Of a stretch of DNA of 64,000 bases, positions 33,019-43,048 are shown in pieces. This stretch comes from Amycolatopsis sp. NBC_01480 (GTDB lineage Bacteria; Actinomycetota; Actinomycetes; Mycobacteriales; Pseudonocardiaceae), in contig NZ_CP109442.1 in NCBI RefSeq assembly GCF_036227205.1, forward strand, positions 6,696,001-6,760,000, given 5' to 3'. How positions within the stretch are numbered: position 1 is the first letter of the stretch; each line of letters starts with the position of its first letter. Below the pieces are notes generated by a model, which was not told the origin of the DNA, ran no database searches, and worked only from the letters and a program-made list of their open reading frames with translations. Both the position numbers and the translations under genes were made by a program.

Positions 33019-33639
33019 TCACTTCTTTCGCTTACGCCGTCCGGGATTCTCCTGGACGAACGCCCGGGTCAGCGTGGCCGCCGTGCTGACGGCGCTGGCG
33101 ATCGCGTCCTCCGGGTCGAGCCCGGCCAGGTCGATCAGGGTGAACAGCGCCTCGGCGCTGACGACCACGGCCAGGCTGCGGTGCAGCTGCGTCAGCGCGG
33201 GGCTGTCCGGGTCGTGTGTCGCGGCCAATGGGGCCAGTGCGTCTTCGATCAGGCCGAACCGCAGGCCCGGGCGGGCGGCGGGGCCCGGATGGGCGACGGT
33301 GGCGGCGATCATCGCGCGCACCACCCCCTGCCGGGCGAGCACGTGCCGCAGCAGGAACTCGGCCGCCGCGGCCACCCGTTCCACCGGGTCTTCGGAGCCC
33401 TCGACCGACTTCAGCGCTTCGGCCGGCGTGGGCAGCTGCCCGGCGATCGCTTCTTTCAGGAGGCTGGCCAGGTCCGGGAAGTAGCGATACGCGGTCGCTT
33501 CGGAAACCAGCGCCGCCTTGGCGATCTCGGGCATGGTCACCTCGCGCCCGGTCCGGCTCAGCTCCGCCGCGGCCGCCACGATCGCCCGGTGCGTGCGCAG
33601 CTTCTGGTTCACGCGACCGCTGGTGGTCTGCTCGGTCAT
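33019..33639 (-). CDS. TetR-family regulator
   Basis: This 206-residue TetR protein has the helix-turn-helix IVAAAAELSRTGREVTMPEI then AALVSEATAYRYFPDLASLL, and a helical ligand domain. The C-terminus is strongly basic (NPGRRKRKK). It lies convergent to the alpha/beta hydrolase and shares an upstream motif with it, so control of that gene is plausible. The ATG at 33639 begins the typical pre-helix. Confidence 0.87.
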   Translation of the reverse strand: MTEQTTSGRVNQKLRTHRAIVAAAAELSRTGREVTMPEIAKAALVSEATAYRYFPDLASLLKEAIAGQLPTPAEALKSVEGSEDPVERVAAAAEFLLRHVLARQGVVRAMIAATVAHPGPAARPGLRFGLIEDALAPLAATHDPDSPALTQLHRSLAVVVSAEALFTLIDLAGLDPEDAIASAVSTAATLTRAFVQENPGRRKRKK

Positions 33640-33831
33640 CGCTCGCCCCTTCCGTCTCCGGCCAGTTTAGCGTGTCGACTCCGACGATGAGAGCAGACTT
33701 GCATAACTGAGACTGACGGGGGTCCCTCGTTCGCGCGGTCGAGGCCGGGCCGGCGAAGTCGTCCTCGAGGCTGATCACCGCCGGCGGCCGGCTGCGGAGA
33801 CTGGGTGCCCAAGCCGAAGGAGGTCCACCCC

Positions 33832-34086
33832 ATGTCCCGTGTGCTGCGTGACAAAACCGAAGTGTCCTGGAATCGCCTGGTGCCGCGTACGGTCGGCCGG
33901 GCCTGGTTCAACGTCGCGCTGGCCGTCGCCGCGGTCGCCTGCATCGCCTTGTCGTTTGTCGTCAATTACGACGGGCGCTGGCAGACGAGCGTTCCGTTCG
34001 GGGTGGCACTGGTCTGCTCCTTGACGCTGATCCCGCGGGCGATCGCGGGGCTCGTGATCCTGCGGCGGGAGGCCCGCGATCGGTGA
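33832..34086 (+). CDS. Small two-helix membrane protein
   Basis: An 84-residue protein starts at an ATG with an excellent GAAGGAGGT ribosome site. It has two hydrophobic segments (FNVALAVAAVACIALSFVV and VPFGVALVCSLTLIPRAIAG) joined by a short polar loop. Family not recognised. It stands alone between a TetR gene and a convergent methyltransferase. Confidence 0.68.
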   Translation: MSRVLRDKTEVSWNRLVPRTVGRAWFNVALAVAAVACIALSFVVNYDGRWQTSVPFGVALVCSLTLIPRAIAGLVILRREARDR

Positions 34087-34106
34087 GCGGCCGGTGAAAT
34101 GCGGAA

Positions 34107-34871
34107 TTACGGCCGGGCGACGATCAGCCGCAGCGAGCCGTCGAACTCCGGCTGGGCGGCCACCGCGCCGTAACGGCGGTGCCACTCGCCCGACGCGAGG
34201 TCGGCGCGCAGCCGGGCCACGGTCCGGTCGACGGCTTCGGGCTCGACGAAGCCCCAGGCCGACTGCGACTGGCGGACGGCGGGGTCCAGGAATCGCTCGG
34301 GCCGCGCGTAGTAAGCCTCGGTGAACCCGTCGACGCAGTCCGACGGCACCGGGACCGGCGTCACCGTGCTCGTGCCGCCCAGCACCTGCCGGATGTGCTC
34401 GATCGCGGGGTAACGGCGGCGTTCGGCGGTGATCAGCTCGGGCGCGTAGTCGGCGAGCCACAGCCGGTCCAGCGCGTCGCCGTCGAAGGTCAGCACCACG
34501 ACCGGGCCCCGGCTGACCCGCCGCAGCTCACGCAGCCCGGCGTCGGTGTCGGCCCACTGGTGGACGGTGACCGTGGCCATCGCGGCGTCGAAACTCTTGT
34601 CCCCGAAGGGAAGGCTCTCCGCGGTGGCGTCGATCGCCTCAGCCAGGTGCGCGGGGCGCTGGGCCCGCATCGACGCGGACGGCTCGACCGCGGTGACCTC
34701 GCGGTCTTCGGGCTCGTACGAGCCGGCCCCGGCGCCGACGTTCAGCACGGTCCGGGCGTCGCCGAGCGCGGCGTGGACGAGGGCGGCGATCCGCGGGTCC
34801 GGCCGGCGCTGCACGCCGTACCCGGCGCCGTGGGTCTCGTAGTCGAAATCGCCTGCGATCCGGCTGTTCAT
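34107..34871 (-). CDS. Class I SAM-dependent methyltransferase
   Basis: The 254-residue protein shows methyltransferase motif I as VLNVGAGAGSYEPEDREV, where GAGAG replaces the usual GCGTG. It also has the acidic end of strand 2 (TAVEPSASM), motif around SLPFGDKSFDAAMAT, and LRELRRVSRGPVVVLTFD. This is the UbiE/COQ5-like small-molecule type. Substrate unknown. An ATG start lies at the conserved N-terminus. It lies upstream of, and on the same strand as, nothing obviously related; the next leftward gene cluster is the molybdenum hydroxylase, which ends 31 bases before this gene's start. Confidence 0.85.
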   Translation of the reverse strand: MNSRIAGDFDYETHGAGYGVQRRPDPRIAALVHAALGDARTVLNVGAGAGSYEPEDREVTAVEPSASMRAQRPAHLAEAIDATAESLPFGDKSFDAAMATVTVHQWADTDAGLRELRRVSRGPVVVLTFDGDALDRLWLADYAPELITAERRRYPAIEHIRQVLGGTSTVTPVPVPSDCVDGFTEAYYARPERFLDPAVRQSQSAWGFVEPEAVDRTVARLRADLASGEWHRRYGAVAAQPEFDGSLRLIVARP

Positions 34872-34901
34872 CGGTCCCCCTCGTCGAGTCCTGCCTCCGC
34901 C

Positions 34902-37646
34902 TCACCCTGCTGGAGATTCCGGTTGCGCGTCAAGGTGTTTCACGGCGAGCCACACCCGGTCGCGGGTCAGCGGCAGCTCGGTGAACCGGACGCCCGTCGC
35001 GTCGCGCAGCGCGTTCGCCAAAGCCGGGGCGACGGGGTTGAACGGGCTCTCGCTCATCGATTTCGCGCCGAGCGGGCCGATCGTGTCCGCGGTGGTCATG
35101 AAGTGGACTTCCGTGCGCGGCACGTCGGCGAACGCGGGCAGCCGGTAGCGGCGGAAGGCGGCGGTGCCGACCGCGCCGCGCTCGTCCACGCGGACGTTTT
35201 CGAACAGCGTGGCGCCGAGGGCCTGGGCGACCCCGCCCTCGACCTGGCCGCGGCACTGCATCGGGTTCATCACCTCGCCGGCGTCGGCCGCGTGCACGCT
35301 GCGCAGGATCCGGATCTCGCCGGTGCCAGGGTCCACGGCGACCCGGAACCACTGCGCGTTGAAGGCGACCGAGCGCGGGGTGCCGTCGAAGTGGCCGTCG
35401 GCAGTGAGTTCCCGGCCGGCGGCGAGCGCGGCCTGGTGCAGTTCCTTGAGCAGCACCCGTTTCCCGGCGTAACCGACGGCTTCCTCCTCGAGCCGGCACA
35501 ACGCCCGGTCCACGCCGAGGTGCTCGGCCGCGAAGTCCAGGATCTGCCCGGCCAAGCCCCCGGCCGCGCGCAGCACCGCCTTGCCCGCGACCACCGTGCC
35601 GGTCGAGCCGAAGGCGCCGGTGTCGTGGCGGACGAGGTCGGTGTCGGACTGCCGGATCGTCACCTGGCCGGCCGTGGTGCCGAGCTCGCCGGCCGCGATC
35701 TGCCGGTGCACGGTGGTGGTGCCGTTGCCGAACTCCGCCGTGCCGACGGCGACGTCGAAGGTGCCGTCGGGGAGCAGGCTGACCCGGGCGTCGGCGAAGT
35801 GGCCACGCGGTGGGGCGGTCGCGATCATCGCCAGCGCGGACCCCTCGCCGACGAGCCAGCCCGGTGGCGCGGGCTCGGCGGGTTCGGCGGCGGCCGTGCG
35901 GATGATGCCGAGGCACTGGTCGAGGCCGTAACTGGCGATGTGGAGGTCTTCCTCCTCACCGTCCGCGGTGATCATCGCTTCGCCGGCGCGGATGACGTTG
36001 CGCTCGCGCAGCACCAGCGGGTCGAGGCCGAGGCGGGCGGCCAGCTCGTCGAGGACCGACTCGACGGCGAAGATCACTTGGCCGAGCCCGTAACCGCGGA
36101 ACGCGCCCGAAGGCACGTTGTGCGTGTAGACCGAGTAGCCGTCGGCCTTTTTGTTCGGGCACCGGTAAACGGCGAGCGATTCGCCGCAGGCGTGGAAAAG
36201 CACGCCGGGGCCGTGGTTCCCGTACGCGCCGGTGTCGGCGACCACGTGCAGGGCCAGCGCTGTGAGGGTGCCGTCGCGGCGCGCGCCCGCCTTGACCCGC
36301 ACGGTGAACGGGTGCCGCGTGGTGGCGCCGAAGAACTGTTCGGCCCGCGTGTATTCGAGCTTGACCGGGCGGCGCAGGCGCAGGGCCGCGAGCACCACGA
36401 CGTCTTCGACCAGCATCTCCTGCTTGCCGCCGAAACCGCCGCCGACCCGCCCGGCCACCACGCGGATCGCGTCCTCGGGCAGGTCGAACAGCGCGCACAG
36501 CGAGCGCCGGGTGAGGAACGGGGTCTGGGTGCTGGAGCGGACCGTGAGCCGGCCGGTGCCCTCGTCGTCCTCGTCGAACCAGGCCACCGCGCCGTGGGTC
36601 TCGAGACTCGCGTGCTGCACTCGCTGGGTCTGGAATGTGTTCTCGTACAAGGCATCCGCCTCGGCGAAGCCCGCTTCCACGTCGCCGACCTCACCGTGCA
36701 GCTCGGCGGCGACGTTGTCCTGCGGCCGCGCGATCCCGCTCGCGGCCGGGTCCTTGTCGTGGACGACGGGGGAGCCGGGCCGCAGCGCCTCGCCGGGCTC
36801 GATGACCGCTGGCAGCACGTCGTAGGTCACCTCGATCCGGCGGCAGCCCTCCTCGGCGGCGGCCTCGGAATCCGCGACCACCGCGGCGACGCGCTGGCCG
36901 ACGTGCCGCACCACCTCGTCGAACACCCGCGTGTCGGCCGGGTCGTCCTCGACGTGTTCGTGCTGGGCGCTGGAGTAGAGCCGGTCCGGGGCGTCGTGGT
37001 GGGTGAGTACCAAGTGGACACCGGGTACGGCGAGCGCGGCGGCCGTGGTGATGTGGCGAATGCGCGCGTGGGCGTGCGGCGAGCGCAGGAGCTTCAGGTG
37101 CAACAGGCCTGGAACGTCGAGGTCGAAGGTGTACCGGGCGGTGCCGGTGACCACTTCAGGTCCGGCCGGCGCGGGCAGGTTCCGCCCGACCGCCTGCCCG
37201 CCGGCCGGCTCCTCGACGTGCTTCACCCCGCGCACGGCGTCCTCGATCGCGCGGTAGCCCGTGCACCGGCAGAGGCTGCCCTTGAACGCGCGGGGCAGGT
37301 CGGCCAGCTTGTCCTCGTCGAGCGCGGCCGTGGTCATCAGGAAACCCGCCGTGCAGAAGCCGCACTGGAAGCCCTGGGCGTCGAGGAACCGTTGCTGGAC
37401 CGGGTGCAGCTCGCCGTTCTTGGCCAGGCCCTCGACGGTGGTGACGCTGCGCCCTTCGGCGCGGACGGCCGGGTAGACGCAGCTGTGCACGGGCTCGCCG
37501 TCCACGTGCACCGTGCAGGCGCCGCAGTCCCCGGCGTCGCAGCCCTTCTTCACGCCGAAGCAGCCGCGGTCGCGGAGGTAGGTGCGCAGGCACTGGCCGG
37601 GCCGGGCCTCGGCCTCGAAGTGCTGCTCGTTGACGGTGATCTTCAT
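34902..37646 (-). CDS. Xanthine-dehydrogenase-family hydroxylase, fused Fe-S and Mo subunits
   Basis: The 914-residue protein joins two parts that are often separate. Residues 1-150 bind two [2Fe-2S] clusters (CDAGDCGACTV, then CGFC and CRCTGY). Residues from about 165 form the molybdopterin-binding subunit, with GGGFGGKQEMLVED, SGAFRGYGLGQ, and a terminal GAKSMSESPFNP region where the catalytic Glu is expected. Such enzymes hydroxylate purines or other heterocycles at a Mo centre and pass electrons to FAD. The FAD subunit is encoded just upstream (37655) on the same strand, and a PucR regulator is divergent, which favours a purine or related ring substrate. Confidence 0.9.
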   Translation of the reverse strand: MKITVNEQHFEAEARPGQCLRTYLRDRGCFGVKKGCDAGDCGACTVHVDGEPVHSCVYPAVRAEGRSVTTVEGLAKNGELHPVQQRFLDAQGFQCGFCTAGFLMTTAALDEDKLADLPRAFKGSLCRCTGYRAIEDAVRGVKHVEEPAGGQAVGRNLPAPAGPEVVTGTARYTFDLDVPGLLHLKLLRSPHAHARIRHITTAAALAVPGVHLVLTHHDAPDRLYSSAQHEHVEDDPADTRVFDEVVRHVGQRVAAVVADSEAAAEEGCRRIEVTYDVLPAVIEPGEALRPGSPVVHDKDPAASGIARPQDNVAAELHGEVGDVEAGFAEADALYENTFQTQRVQHASLETHGAVAWFDEDDEGTGRLTVRSSTQTPFLTRRSLCALFDLPEDAIRVVAGRVGGGFGGKQEMLVEDVVVLAALRLRRPVKLEYTRAEQFFGATTRHPFTVRVKAGARRDGTLTALALHVVADTGAYGNHGPGVLFHACGESLAVYRCPNKKADGYSVYTHNVPSGAFRGYGLGQVIFAVESVLDELAARLGLDPLVLRERNVIRAGEAMITADGEEEDLHIASYGLDQCLGIIRTAAAEPAEPAPPGWLVGEGSALAMIATAPPRGHFADARVSLLPDGTFDVAVGTAEFGNGTTTVHRQIAAGELGTTAGQVTIRQSDTDLVRHDTGAFGSTGTVVAGKAVLRAAGGLAGQILDFAAEHLGVDRALCRLEEEAVGYAGKRVLLKELHQAALAAGRELTADGHFDGTPRSVAFNAQWFRVAVDPGTGEIRILRSVHAADAGEVMNPMQCRGQVEGGVAQALGATLFENVRVDERGAVGTAAFRRYRLPAFADVPRTEVHFMTTADTIGPLGAKSMSESPFNPVAPALANALRDATGVRFTELPLTRDRVWLAVKHLDAQPESPAG

Positions 37647-37654
37647 CGGGCACC

Positions 37655-38512
37655 TCACAGGGCGTGTCTGGCCAAGGTCGTGGGTCGCTGTGCGGCCTTC
37701 TCGGACCCGCTCAGCTCGCGGCGGATCTCTTCGGCAAAGCGGAAAGCCATGTGGCGCCGCCATTCCGGCAGTCCGTGGATGTCGTCGAACCAGTCGTCCG
37801 GGGTGATGGCGCGGGCCAGGGCGTCGTGGAGTTCGCGCTCGTCCGGCAGCGCGGGGAAGTCGAAGCGGAACGGCCGCACGGTCGAGGCCGTGACGGTCAC
37901 CGCGAACGCGCCGCTCGTGTCGAGCGTCCCGATCACCAGCGCGCCCGAGCGGCCCAGCCCGTAGAGCGAGGCCTGGCGGAACGCCGTGCGCCGGGCCAGC
38001 GCGGCGGCGGGCAGGGTGACCGACCGCAGCAGTTCGCCGGTGGCCAGGACCTTGCGGCCGGCGCCGGTGACGAACTCGGTGACCGGCACGCGCCGGGCAT
38101 CGCCGTCCTGCGCGGTGAGCAGGCAGACTCCGTCGAGCGCGGCGGTCAGGGAGATCATCGGGCCGGCGGGCAGCGCGTTGCACAGGTTTCCGCCCACCGT
38201 GGCCATGTTCCAGATCTTGAACGACGCGAGGAACGCCCGGCAGCACTGCTCGACCAGCCCTGTGGCGGGGCGGCCGTCCTGCGCGGCGAAGCGGGACAGC
38301 TCGGCGATCGTGCACGTCGCGGCCAGCTCGACCGAACCGTCGCCGAGCCGCTGGACGGGCAGCCAGCCGAACCGGCTCAGGTCGACCAGGCGGCGCAGGT
38401 GCGGCTGCGGCTCGGAGAACAGGTAGGTGCCGCCGGCCAGCCAGGCGTCGCCGGGCCGCCAGGGCTCCGCGCGGCGCGGGTCGAGCACGGCGGTCACGGT
38501 GTTCAGGTCCAC
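37655..38512 (-). CDS. FAD-binding subunit of the molybdenum hydroxylase
   Basis: This 285-residue protein is the medium (flavin) subunit of xanthine-dehydrogenase-type enzymes. It shows AWLAGGTYLF (the first FAD-binding GGT motif) and KIWNMATVGGNLCNALPAGPM (the second, with its T-x-G-G-N). A C-terminal CO-dehydrogenase-flavoprotein domain follows (LYGLGRSGALV). It is the first gene of a two-gene operon, ending eight bases before the fused Fe-S/Mo subunit. It would pass electrons from the clusters to an acceptor such as NAD. Confidence 0.88.
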   Translation of the reverse strand: MDLNTVTAVLDPRRAEPWRPGDAWLAGGTYLFSEPQPHLRRLVDLSRFGWLPVQRLGDGSVELAATCTIAELSRFAAQDGRPATGLVEQCCRAFLASFKIWNMATVGGNLCNALPAGPMISLTAALDGVCLLTAQDGDARRVPVTEFVTGAGRKVLATGELLRSVTLPAAALARRTAFRQASLYGLGRSGALVIGTLDTSGAFAVTVTASTVRPFRFDFPALPDERELHDALARAITPDDWFDDIHGLPEWRRHMAFRFAEEIRRELSGSEKAAQRPTTLARHAL

Positions 38513-38634
38513 GCTGTCTGCTCCTCTCGCGAGCCGGTCCTTGAAGGAAACAAGATCCGGCGCGGTGATACGAGTGGAGTGCGCTACGGAAAATTCTTCG
38601 TGAAACCGGGCGGATCTGGAGCATCATCCAAGGC

Positions 38635-40035
38635 ATGCGGGTGGCTGAACTGCTGGAGCTGGAAACCCTGGACCTGACCCTGACCTGGGGTGATGACGCG
38701 CTGTCGGCGCGCGAGGTGCGCGGGGTGACGGTGACCGACCTGGAAGACCCACGCCGCTTCGTCCGGCCCGGTGACCTGGTGCTGAGCGGGCTGGTCTGGT
38801 GGACGCCGGAGCACGGCCGGGCCAAGGCGGAGCGGTTCGTCGCGGCGCTGCGCGAGGCCGGGGCGGCCGCGTTGTTCGCCGGCGAGGAGACCCACGGGTC
38901 CGTGCCCGCCGCGGTGGCCGACGCCTGCCGCGAGCACGGCGTCCTGCTGGCCCGGGTCCCCGCGCACACCGATTTCCGGGCCATCACCGACGCGGTTTAC
39001 CTGCGCCAGTGGGGCGACGTCGGCCGGCTGCAGGCGCTGCCTTCGGACACTCACCGCGATCTGGACCGTCTCCTCGCCGAGGGGGCGCCTTTGGGGGAGC
39101 TGCTGGACCGGGCGCTCGCGTCTCTTGGCGTGGCGGGCCAGGTCGTGACCGCGACCGGACGGGTGCTGGCCGGGGCTTCGGCGCTGGAGAACCCCCGTGA
39201 ACTGCCCATCGAGGGCGGCTCGTCCCGGTATGACGCCTGGCGCCTGCGGACTCCGGCCGAGGCCCCGGTGCCGCCGCGGGCGCTGCACGAGATCGCCGCG
39301 GTGCTCGGGCGGTACCGGGCTGGGCTGCCTGCTGGGCGGGTTTTGGGGGACCGGTTGGTGTCCGATGTGGACGCACGGCTGGCCGTCGAGGATTCCGGTC
39401 TTCCTGGTCCTGGGCCCTACTTGGTGCTCTCGCTTGCCGTGGAAGACGGGGTGGACGCGCTTGACGAGGCTTTGGCTTGGCTGAGCGGAAAGCCGTTTGT
39501 TTCCGGGATGCTGCCCCGTGGGGAGGCCGTCGCGGTGGTGTCCGGTGTGGACTGTCTGGCGGAGCTGGCGTCGGTGTGGCCGAAGCTGCACGCCTGCGCC
39601 CCGGACGTGCCGTTGCATGCCGGTTTGAGCGCACCGGCCCAGGATGTCGTCGACCTGCCCGGTGCGCTGGACCAGGCCCGGCACGCCGCGGCGGTGGCGC
39701 GCCACGGGACGACGGGTTCCCGGATCGTCGCGGCGGGGGAGGTGACCGCGTTGGCTGGCCTTCTGGCTGGGCTGCCTGCGGCGGTGCGTGCCGCTTACCG
39801 TGCTGAGGTGCTCGGGCCGTTGCTGCGCCACGACGCGTCGTCGCCGGCGCTATTGCTTGACACTCTGGAGAACTTCCTTTCCTGCAACGGTTCCTGGACG
39901 CGTACGGCCGAGGTGATGCACGTCCACGTGAACACGGTGCATTACCGGATCGAACGGGTCGAGCGGCTCACCGGCCGTGACCTCTCGCGGCTGGATCACC
40001 GGCTCGACCTGCGGGCCGCGCTCCTGTGCGGATAA
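38635..40035 (+). CDS. PucR-family transcriptional regulator
   Basis: The 466-residue protein has the PucR N-terminal ligand domain (VAELLELETLDLTLTWG, RFVRPGDLVLSGLVWW), a GGDEF-like middle, and the C-terminal PucR helix-turn-helix (LLDTLENFLSCNGSWTRTAEV then HVHVNTVHYRIERVERLTG). The founding member controls purine catabolism in Bacillus. Its divergent position to the molybdenum hydroxylase operon, with a 122-base shared control region, strongly suggests it governs those genes. Confidence 0.9.
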   Translation: MRVAELLELETLDLTLTWGDDALSAREVRGVTVTDLEDPRRFVRPGDLVLSGLVWWTPEHGRAKAERFVAALREAGAAALFAGEETHGSVPAAVADACREHGVLLARVPAHTDFRAITDAVYLRQWGDVGRLQALPSDTHRDLDRLLAEGAPLGELLDRALASLGVAGQVVTATGRVLAGASALENPRELPIEGGSSRYDAWRLRTPAEAPVPPRALHEIAAVLGRYRAGLPAGRVLGDRLVSDVDARLAVEDSGLPGPGPYLVLSLAVEDGVDALDEALAWLSGKPFVSGMLPRGEAVAVVSGVDCLAELASVWPKLHACAPDVPLHAGLSAPAQDVVDLPGALDQARHAAAVARHGTTGSRIVAAGEVTALAGLLAGLPAAVRAAYRAEVLGPLLRHDASSPALLLDTLENFLSCNGSWTRTAEVMHVHVNTVHYRIERVERLTGRDLSRLDHRLDLRAALLCG

Positions 40036-40039
40036 CCGT

Positions 40040-40330
40040 CAGAACGGGAAGCCGTGCGCCCGTTCGCGGACGGTCAGCCACTGCCATTGCGTGAACTCGT
40101 CCCAGCTGCTCTGCGAGCCGAACCGGGCGCCGTTGCCGGAAGCGCCGAACGGGGCGTACGCGTCGTCCGCGGTCGGCGGAGCCGGTCTGGATGGCGGCGA
40201 ACAGGCCGTACTCGGTGTCGTTGGCGACCGCCGCGGTCACCCCGGCCAGCACGGTCGGCGAGTAGAACCGCTTCTCGTGGGTGCCGCCCCGCGGTCATGC
40301 GGACCTGGCCCTGGTGCATGGCTGTCTCGG
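40040..40330 (-). pseudogene. Aldehyde dehydrogenase remnant (benzaldehyde-type C-terminus)
   Basis: Leftward pieces of an aldehyde dehydrogenase survive in different frames: [11 protein letters not shown] near 40320 (catalytic-Cys region, Cys replaced), then [23 protein letters not shown] sequence near 40240, and [20 protein letters not shown] with [19 protein letters not shown] ending in a stop at 40040. About 400 N-terminal residues, the part between the first two pieces and several bases are missing, so it is non-functional. The ending is typical of aryl-aldehyde dehydrogenases. Confidence 0.75.
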
Positions 40331-40509
40331 GCTTTCCGGGCCGAGTATGGGGTTTCTCCTTCGGAGCTGAGGAGAAACGCCCTCGGCGGCGGCGCGGCGC
40401 CTCGCGCGTAATCGCGTCAGGGAGAGTCCCACGATCGTGGTGTGAATGGCTTCCCCAGGCTTGCTTCAGAACAGGCGGCCCGACCGGGACCGTGCGTAGA
40501 GTCGGGCCC

Positions 40510-42870
40510 ATGCCAGGGGACGAAGGCCTGCTCACCGAGGGTGTCACGCAGGGGCTGAGCGCCGCCGAGGTGGCGGAGCGGGTGGCGGCGGGGCGGACCA
40601 ATGATGTGCCCTCGCGGGTGAGCCGCGGGAGCTGGGAGATCGTCCGGGCGAATGTGTTCACCCGGATCAACGCGATCTTCGGCGTCCTGGCGGTGATCAT
40701 CTTCTCCACCGGGTACCTGCTCGACGGGCTGTTCGCCGGGCTGATCGTGGCCAACAGCGTGGTCGGGATCGTGCAGGAGCTGCGGGCGAAGCGGACGCTG
40801 GACCGGCTGGTGATCGTCGGGCAGGTGCGCCCGACGGTGCGGCGCGACGGCGTGAGCCGGGAGGTGCCGCCCGGGGAACTCGTCGTCGACGACGTGGTCG
40901 AGGTCGGCGCGGGGGACCAGATCGTGGTGGACGGCTCGGTGCTGGCGGCGGAAGCCCTGGAGGTGGACGAGTCGCTGCTCACCGGCGAGTCGGACCCGGT
41001 TCTGAAGCACCCGGGTGAGGAGGTCATGTCGGGCAGCTTCGTGGTGGCGGGCAGCGGGGCGTACCGCGCGACGAAGGTGGGCCGGGAGTCCTACGCGGTG
41101 CGGCTGGCCGAGGAGGCCGGGCAGTTCACCCTCGTCGATTCCGAGCTGCGCCGGGGGATCGACAAGATCCTGAAGGTCGTCACCTACGTGCTGGTGCCGG
41201 CCGGCGCGCTGTCGATCTACAACCAGCTTTCCGGCTCGCAGGCCCTGCCCGACGCGCTGCGCGGGATGGTGGCCGCGCTCGTCCCGATGGTCCCCGAAGG
41301 CCTGATCCTGCTGACCTCCGTCGCGTTCGCGGTCGGCGTGGTGCGGCTGGGCAGGCGGCAGTGCCTGGTCAACGAGCTGCCCGCGATCGAGGGGCTGGCG
41401 CGGGTGGACGTCGTGTGCGCCGACAAGACCGGCACGCTCACGGAGAACGCGATGCGGCTGGCGGAGGTGCGGCCGCTCGGCGAGCCGGACGTCGCCCCCG
41501 AGACCGTGCTGGCCGCGCTGGCCGCCGCGGATCCCCGCCCGAACGCGAGCCTGCTGGCGATCGCGGAGGCGACCCCGCCCGCGCCCGGCTGGACCGCCGG
41601 GTCGGTGACGCCGTTCTCCTCCGCGCGCAAATGGAGCGGCGCGAGTTTCGGCGAGCACGGCGACTGGGTGCTCGGCGCGCCCGACGTCCTGCTGAACGCG
41701 GGGTCGGAGGAGCGCGCGGAGGCGGAGCGGATCGGCGCGCAGGGACTGCGGGTGCTGCTGCTCGGCCGCGCCGGGCAGGCAGTCGACGGGCCGGGCGACG
41801 TGACCCCGGTGGCCCTGGTCGTGCTGGAACAGAAGGTCCGCGACGACGCGCTCGCGACGTTGGACTACTTCGCCGGCCAGGGCGTCGCGGTCAAGGTGAT
41901 CTCCGGTGACAACGCCGTTTCCGTCGGCGCGGTCGCCCGCACGCTCGGGCTGCCCGGGGCCGACGCGCCGGTCGACGCCCGGACCTTGCCCGAAGACCCC
42001 GAACAGCTGGCCGGGAAACTCGAGGGCGCCGCGGTGTTCGGGCGGGTCACGCCGGCCCAGAAACGGGCCATGGTCGCGGCCCTGCAATCGCGCGGGCACA
42101 CGGTCGCGATGACCGGGGACGGCGTCAACGACGTGCTCGCGCTCAAGGACGCCGACGTCGGCGTGGCCATGGGCGCGGGCAGCCCGGCCACCCGCTCGGT
42201 GGCGCAGATCGTCTTGCTGGACAACGCTTTCGCGACCTTGCCGTACGTCGTGGGCGAAGGCCGGCGGGTGATCGGCAACATCGAGCGGGTCGCCAGCCTG
42301 TTCCTCACCAAGACGGTGTATTCGGTGCTGCTGGCCCTGATCGTCGGCGTTCCGGGCCTGATCGGCTACGACGCGGTGCCGTACCCGTTCCTGCCCCGGC
42401 ACGTCACGATCGTCGGCTGGTTCACCATCGGCCTGCCCGCGTTCGTGCTGTCGCTGGCGCCCAACAACGACCGGGCCCGCGGCGGGTTCGTGGGCCGGGT
42501 GCTGCGGACGGCGGTGCCGGCCGGGATCGTGATCGCGGCCGCCTCCTTCACCGCGTACGTCCTGGTGCATTCGGGCGCGACCGACCAGGTCCAGGCGAGC
42601 ACGACCGCGCTGATCACCGTGATGGCGCTCGCGTTGTGGGTGCTGGGCGTCGTCGCCCGGCCGTACACCTGGTGGAAGGCCGGGCTGGTCGCGGCGATGG
42701 TCGTGATATCCGGGCTGATGTTCGTGGTGCCGCTGAGCCGGCGGCTGTTCCTGCTCGACCCGAGCAACAGCGCGTACACGTTGACCGCGCTCGCCTGCGC
42801 TGTGGCAGGCATCATCCTGATCGAACTCAGCCGCTGGGTCGAGCGCCGGGTGCGTCCGGACCAGCGTTGA
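40510..42870 (+). CDS. CtpE-like P-type cation-transporting ATPase
   Basis: The 786-residue pump has the P-type ATPase features in order: actuator motif LLTGESDP, membrane motif VPMVPEGL (PEGL instead of the PEAL of Ca/Mg pumps), phosphorylation motif DKTGTLTEN, nucleotide-binding domain, and hinge [18 protein letters not shown]. About ten membrane segments are present. The lineage and the PEGL motif match mycobacterial CtpE, reported as a calcium importer. The nucleotide domain is short, as in that family. The ATG at 40510 precedes the conserved [17 protein letters not shown] segment. No partner gene is adjacent. Confidence 0.86.
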   Translation: MPGDEGLLTEGVTQGLSAAEVAERVAAGRTNDVPSRVSRGSWEIVRANVFTRINAIFGVLAVIIFSTGYLLDGLFAGLIVANSVVGIVQELRAKRTLDRLVIVGQVRPTVRRDGVSREVPPGELVVDDVVEVGAGDQIVVDGSVLAAEALEVDESLLTGESDPVLKHPGEEVMSGSFVVAGSGAYRATKVGRESYAVRLAEEAGQFTLVDSELRRGIDKILKVVTYVLVPAGALSIYNQLSGSQALPDALRGMVAALVPMVPEGLILLTSVAFAVGVVRLGRRQCLVNELPAIEGLARVDVVCADKTGTLTENAMRLAEVRPLGEPDVAPETVLAALAAADPRPNASLLAIAEATPPAPGWTAGSVTPFSSARKWSGASFGEHGDWVLGAPDVLLNAGSEERAEAERIGAQGLRVLLLGRAGQAVDGPGDVTPVALVVLEQKVRDDALATLDYFAGQGVAVKVISGDNAVSVGAVARTLGLPGADAPVDARTLPEDPEQLAGKLEGAAVFGRVTPAQKRAMVAALQSRGHTVAMTGDGVNDVLALKDADVGVAMGAGSPATRSVAQIVLLDNAFATLPYVVGEGRRVIGNIERVASLFLTKTVYSVLLALIVGVPGLIGYDAVPYPFLPRHVTIVGWFTIGLPAFVLSLAPNNDRARGGFVGRVLRTAVPAGIVIAAASFTAYVLVHSGATDQVQASTTALITVMALALWVLGVVARPYTWWKAGLVAAMVVISGLMFVVPLSRRLFLLDPSNSAYTLTALACAVAGIILIELSRWVERRVRPDQR

Positions 42871-43048
42871 ACCCGCAGATCAGGCGGCGGTGCCGCGCGC
42901 ACGGCGAGGCCGGGTAAGTCGGGCAGACTCGTTGCCCCGAGGCGCGTCCCGGCGGTGCCGGGGCGTGACGCGCCGTGACGGCTGCTAATTTCGAGGGGAG
43001 GCCGATCATCACCGGTGCGACCGGTTTACTTGGGTGGAGTTTCGAGTC

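Noticed and set aside
34179..37964. A 1261-codon plus-strand open frame opposite the methyltransferase and molybdenum hydroxylase
   Set aside because: It is the antisense of two clear genes and consists of low-complexity Arg/Gly/Val-rich residues; such frames arise from third-position GC bias.
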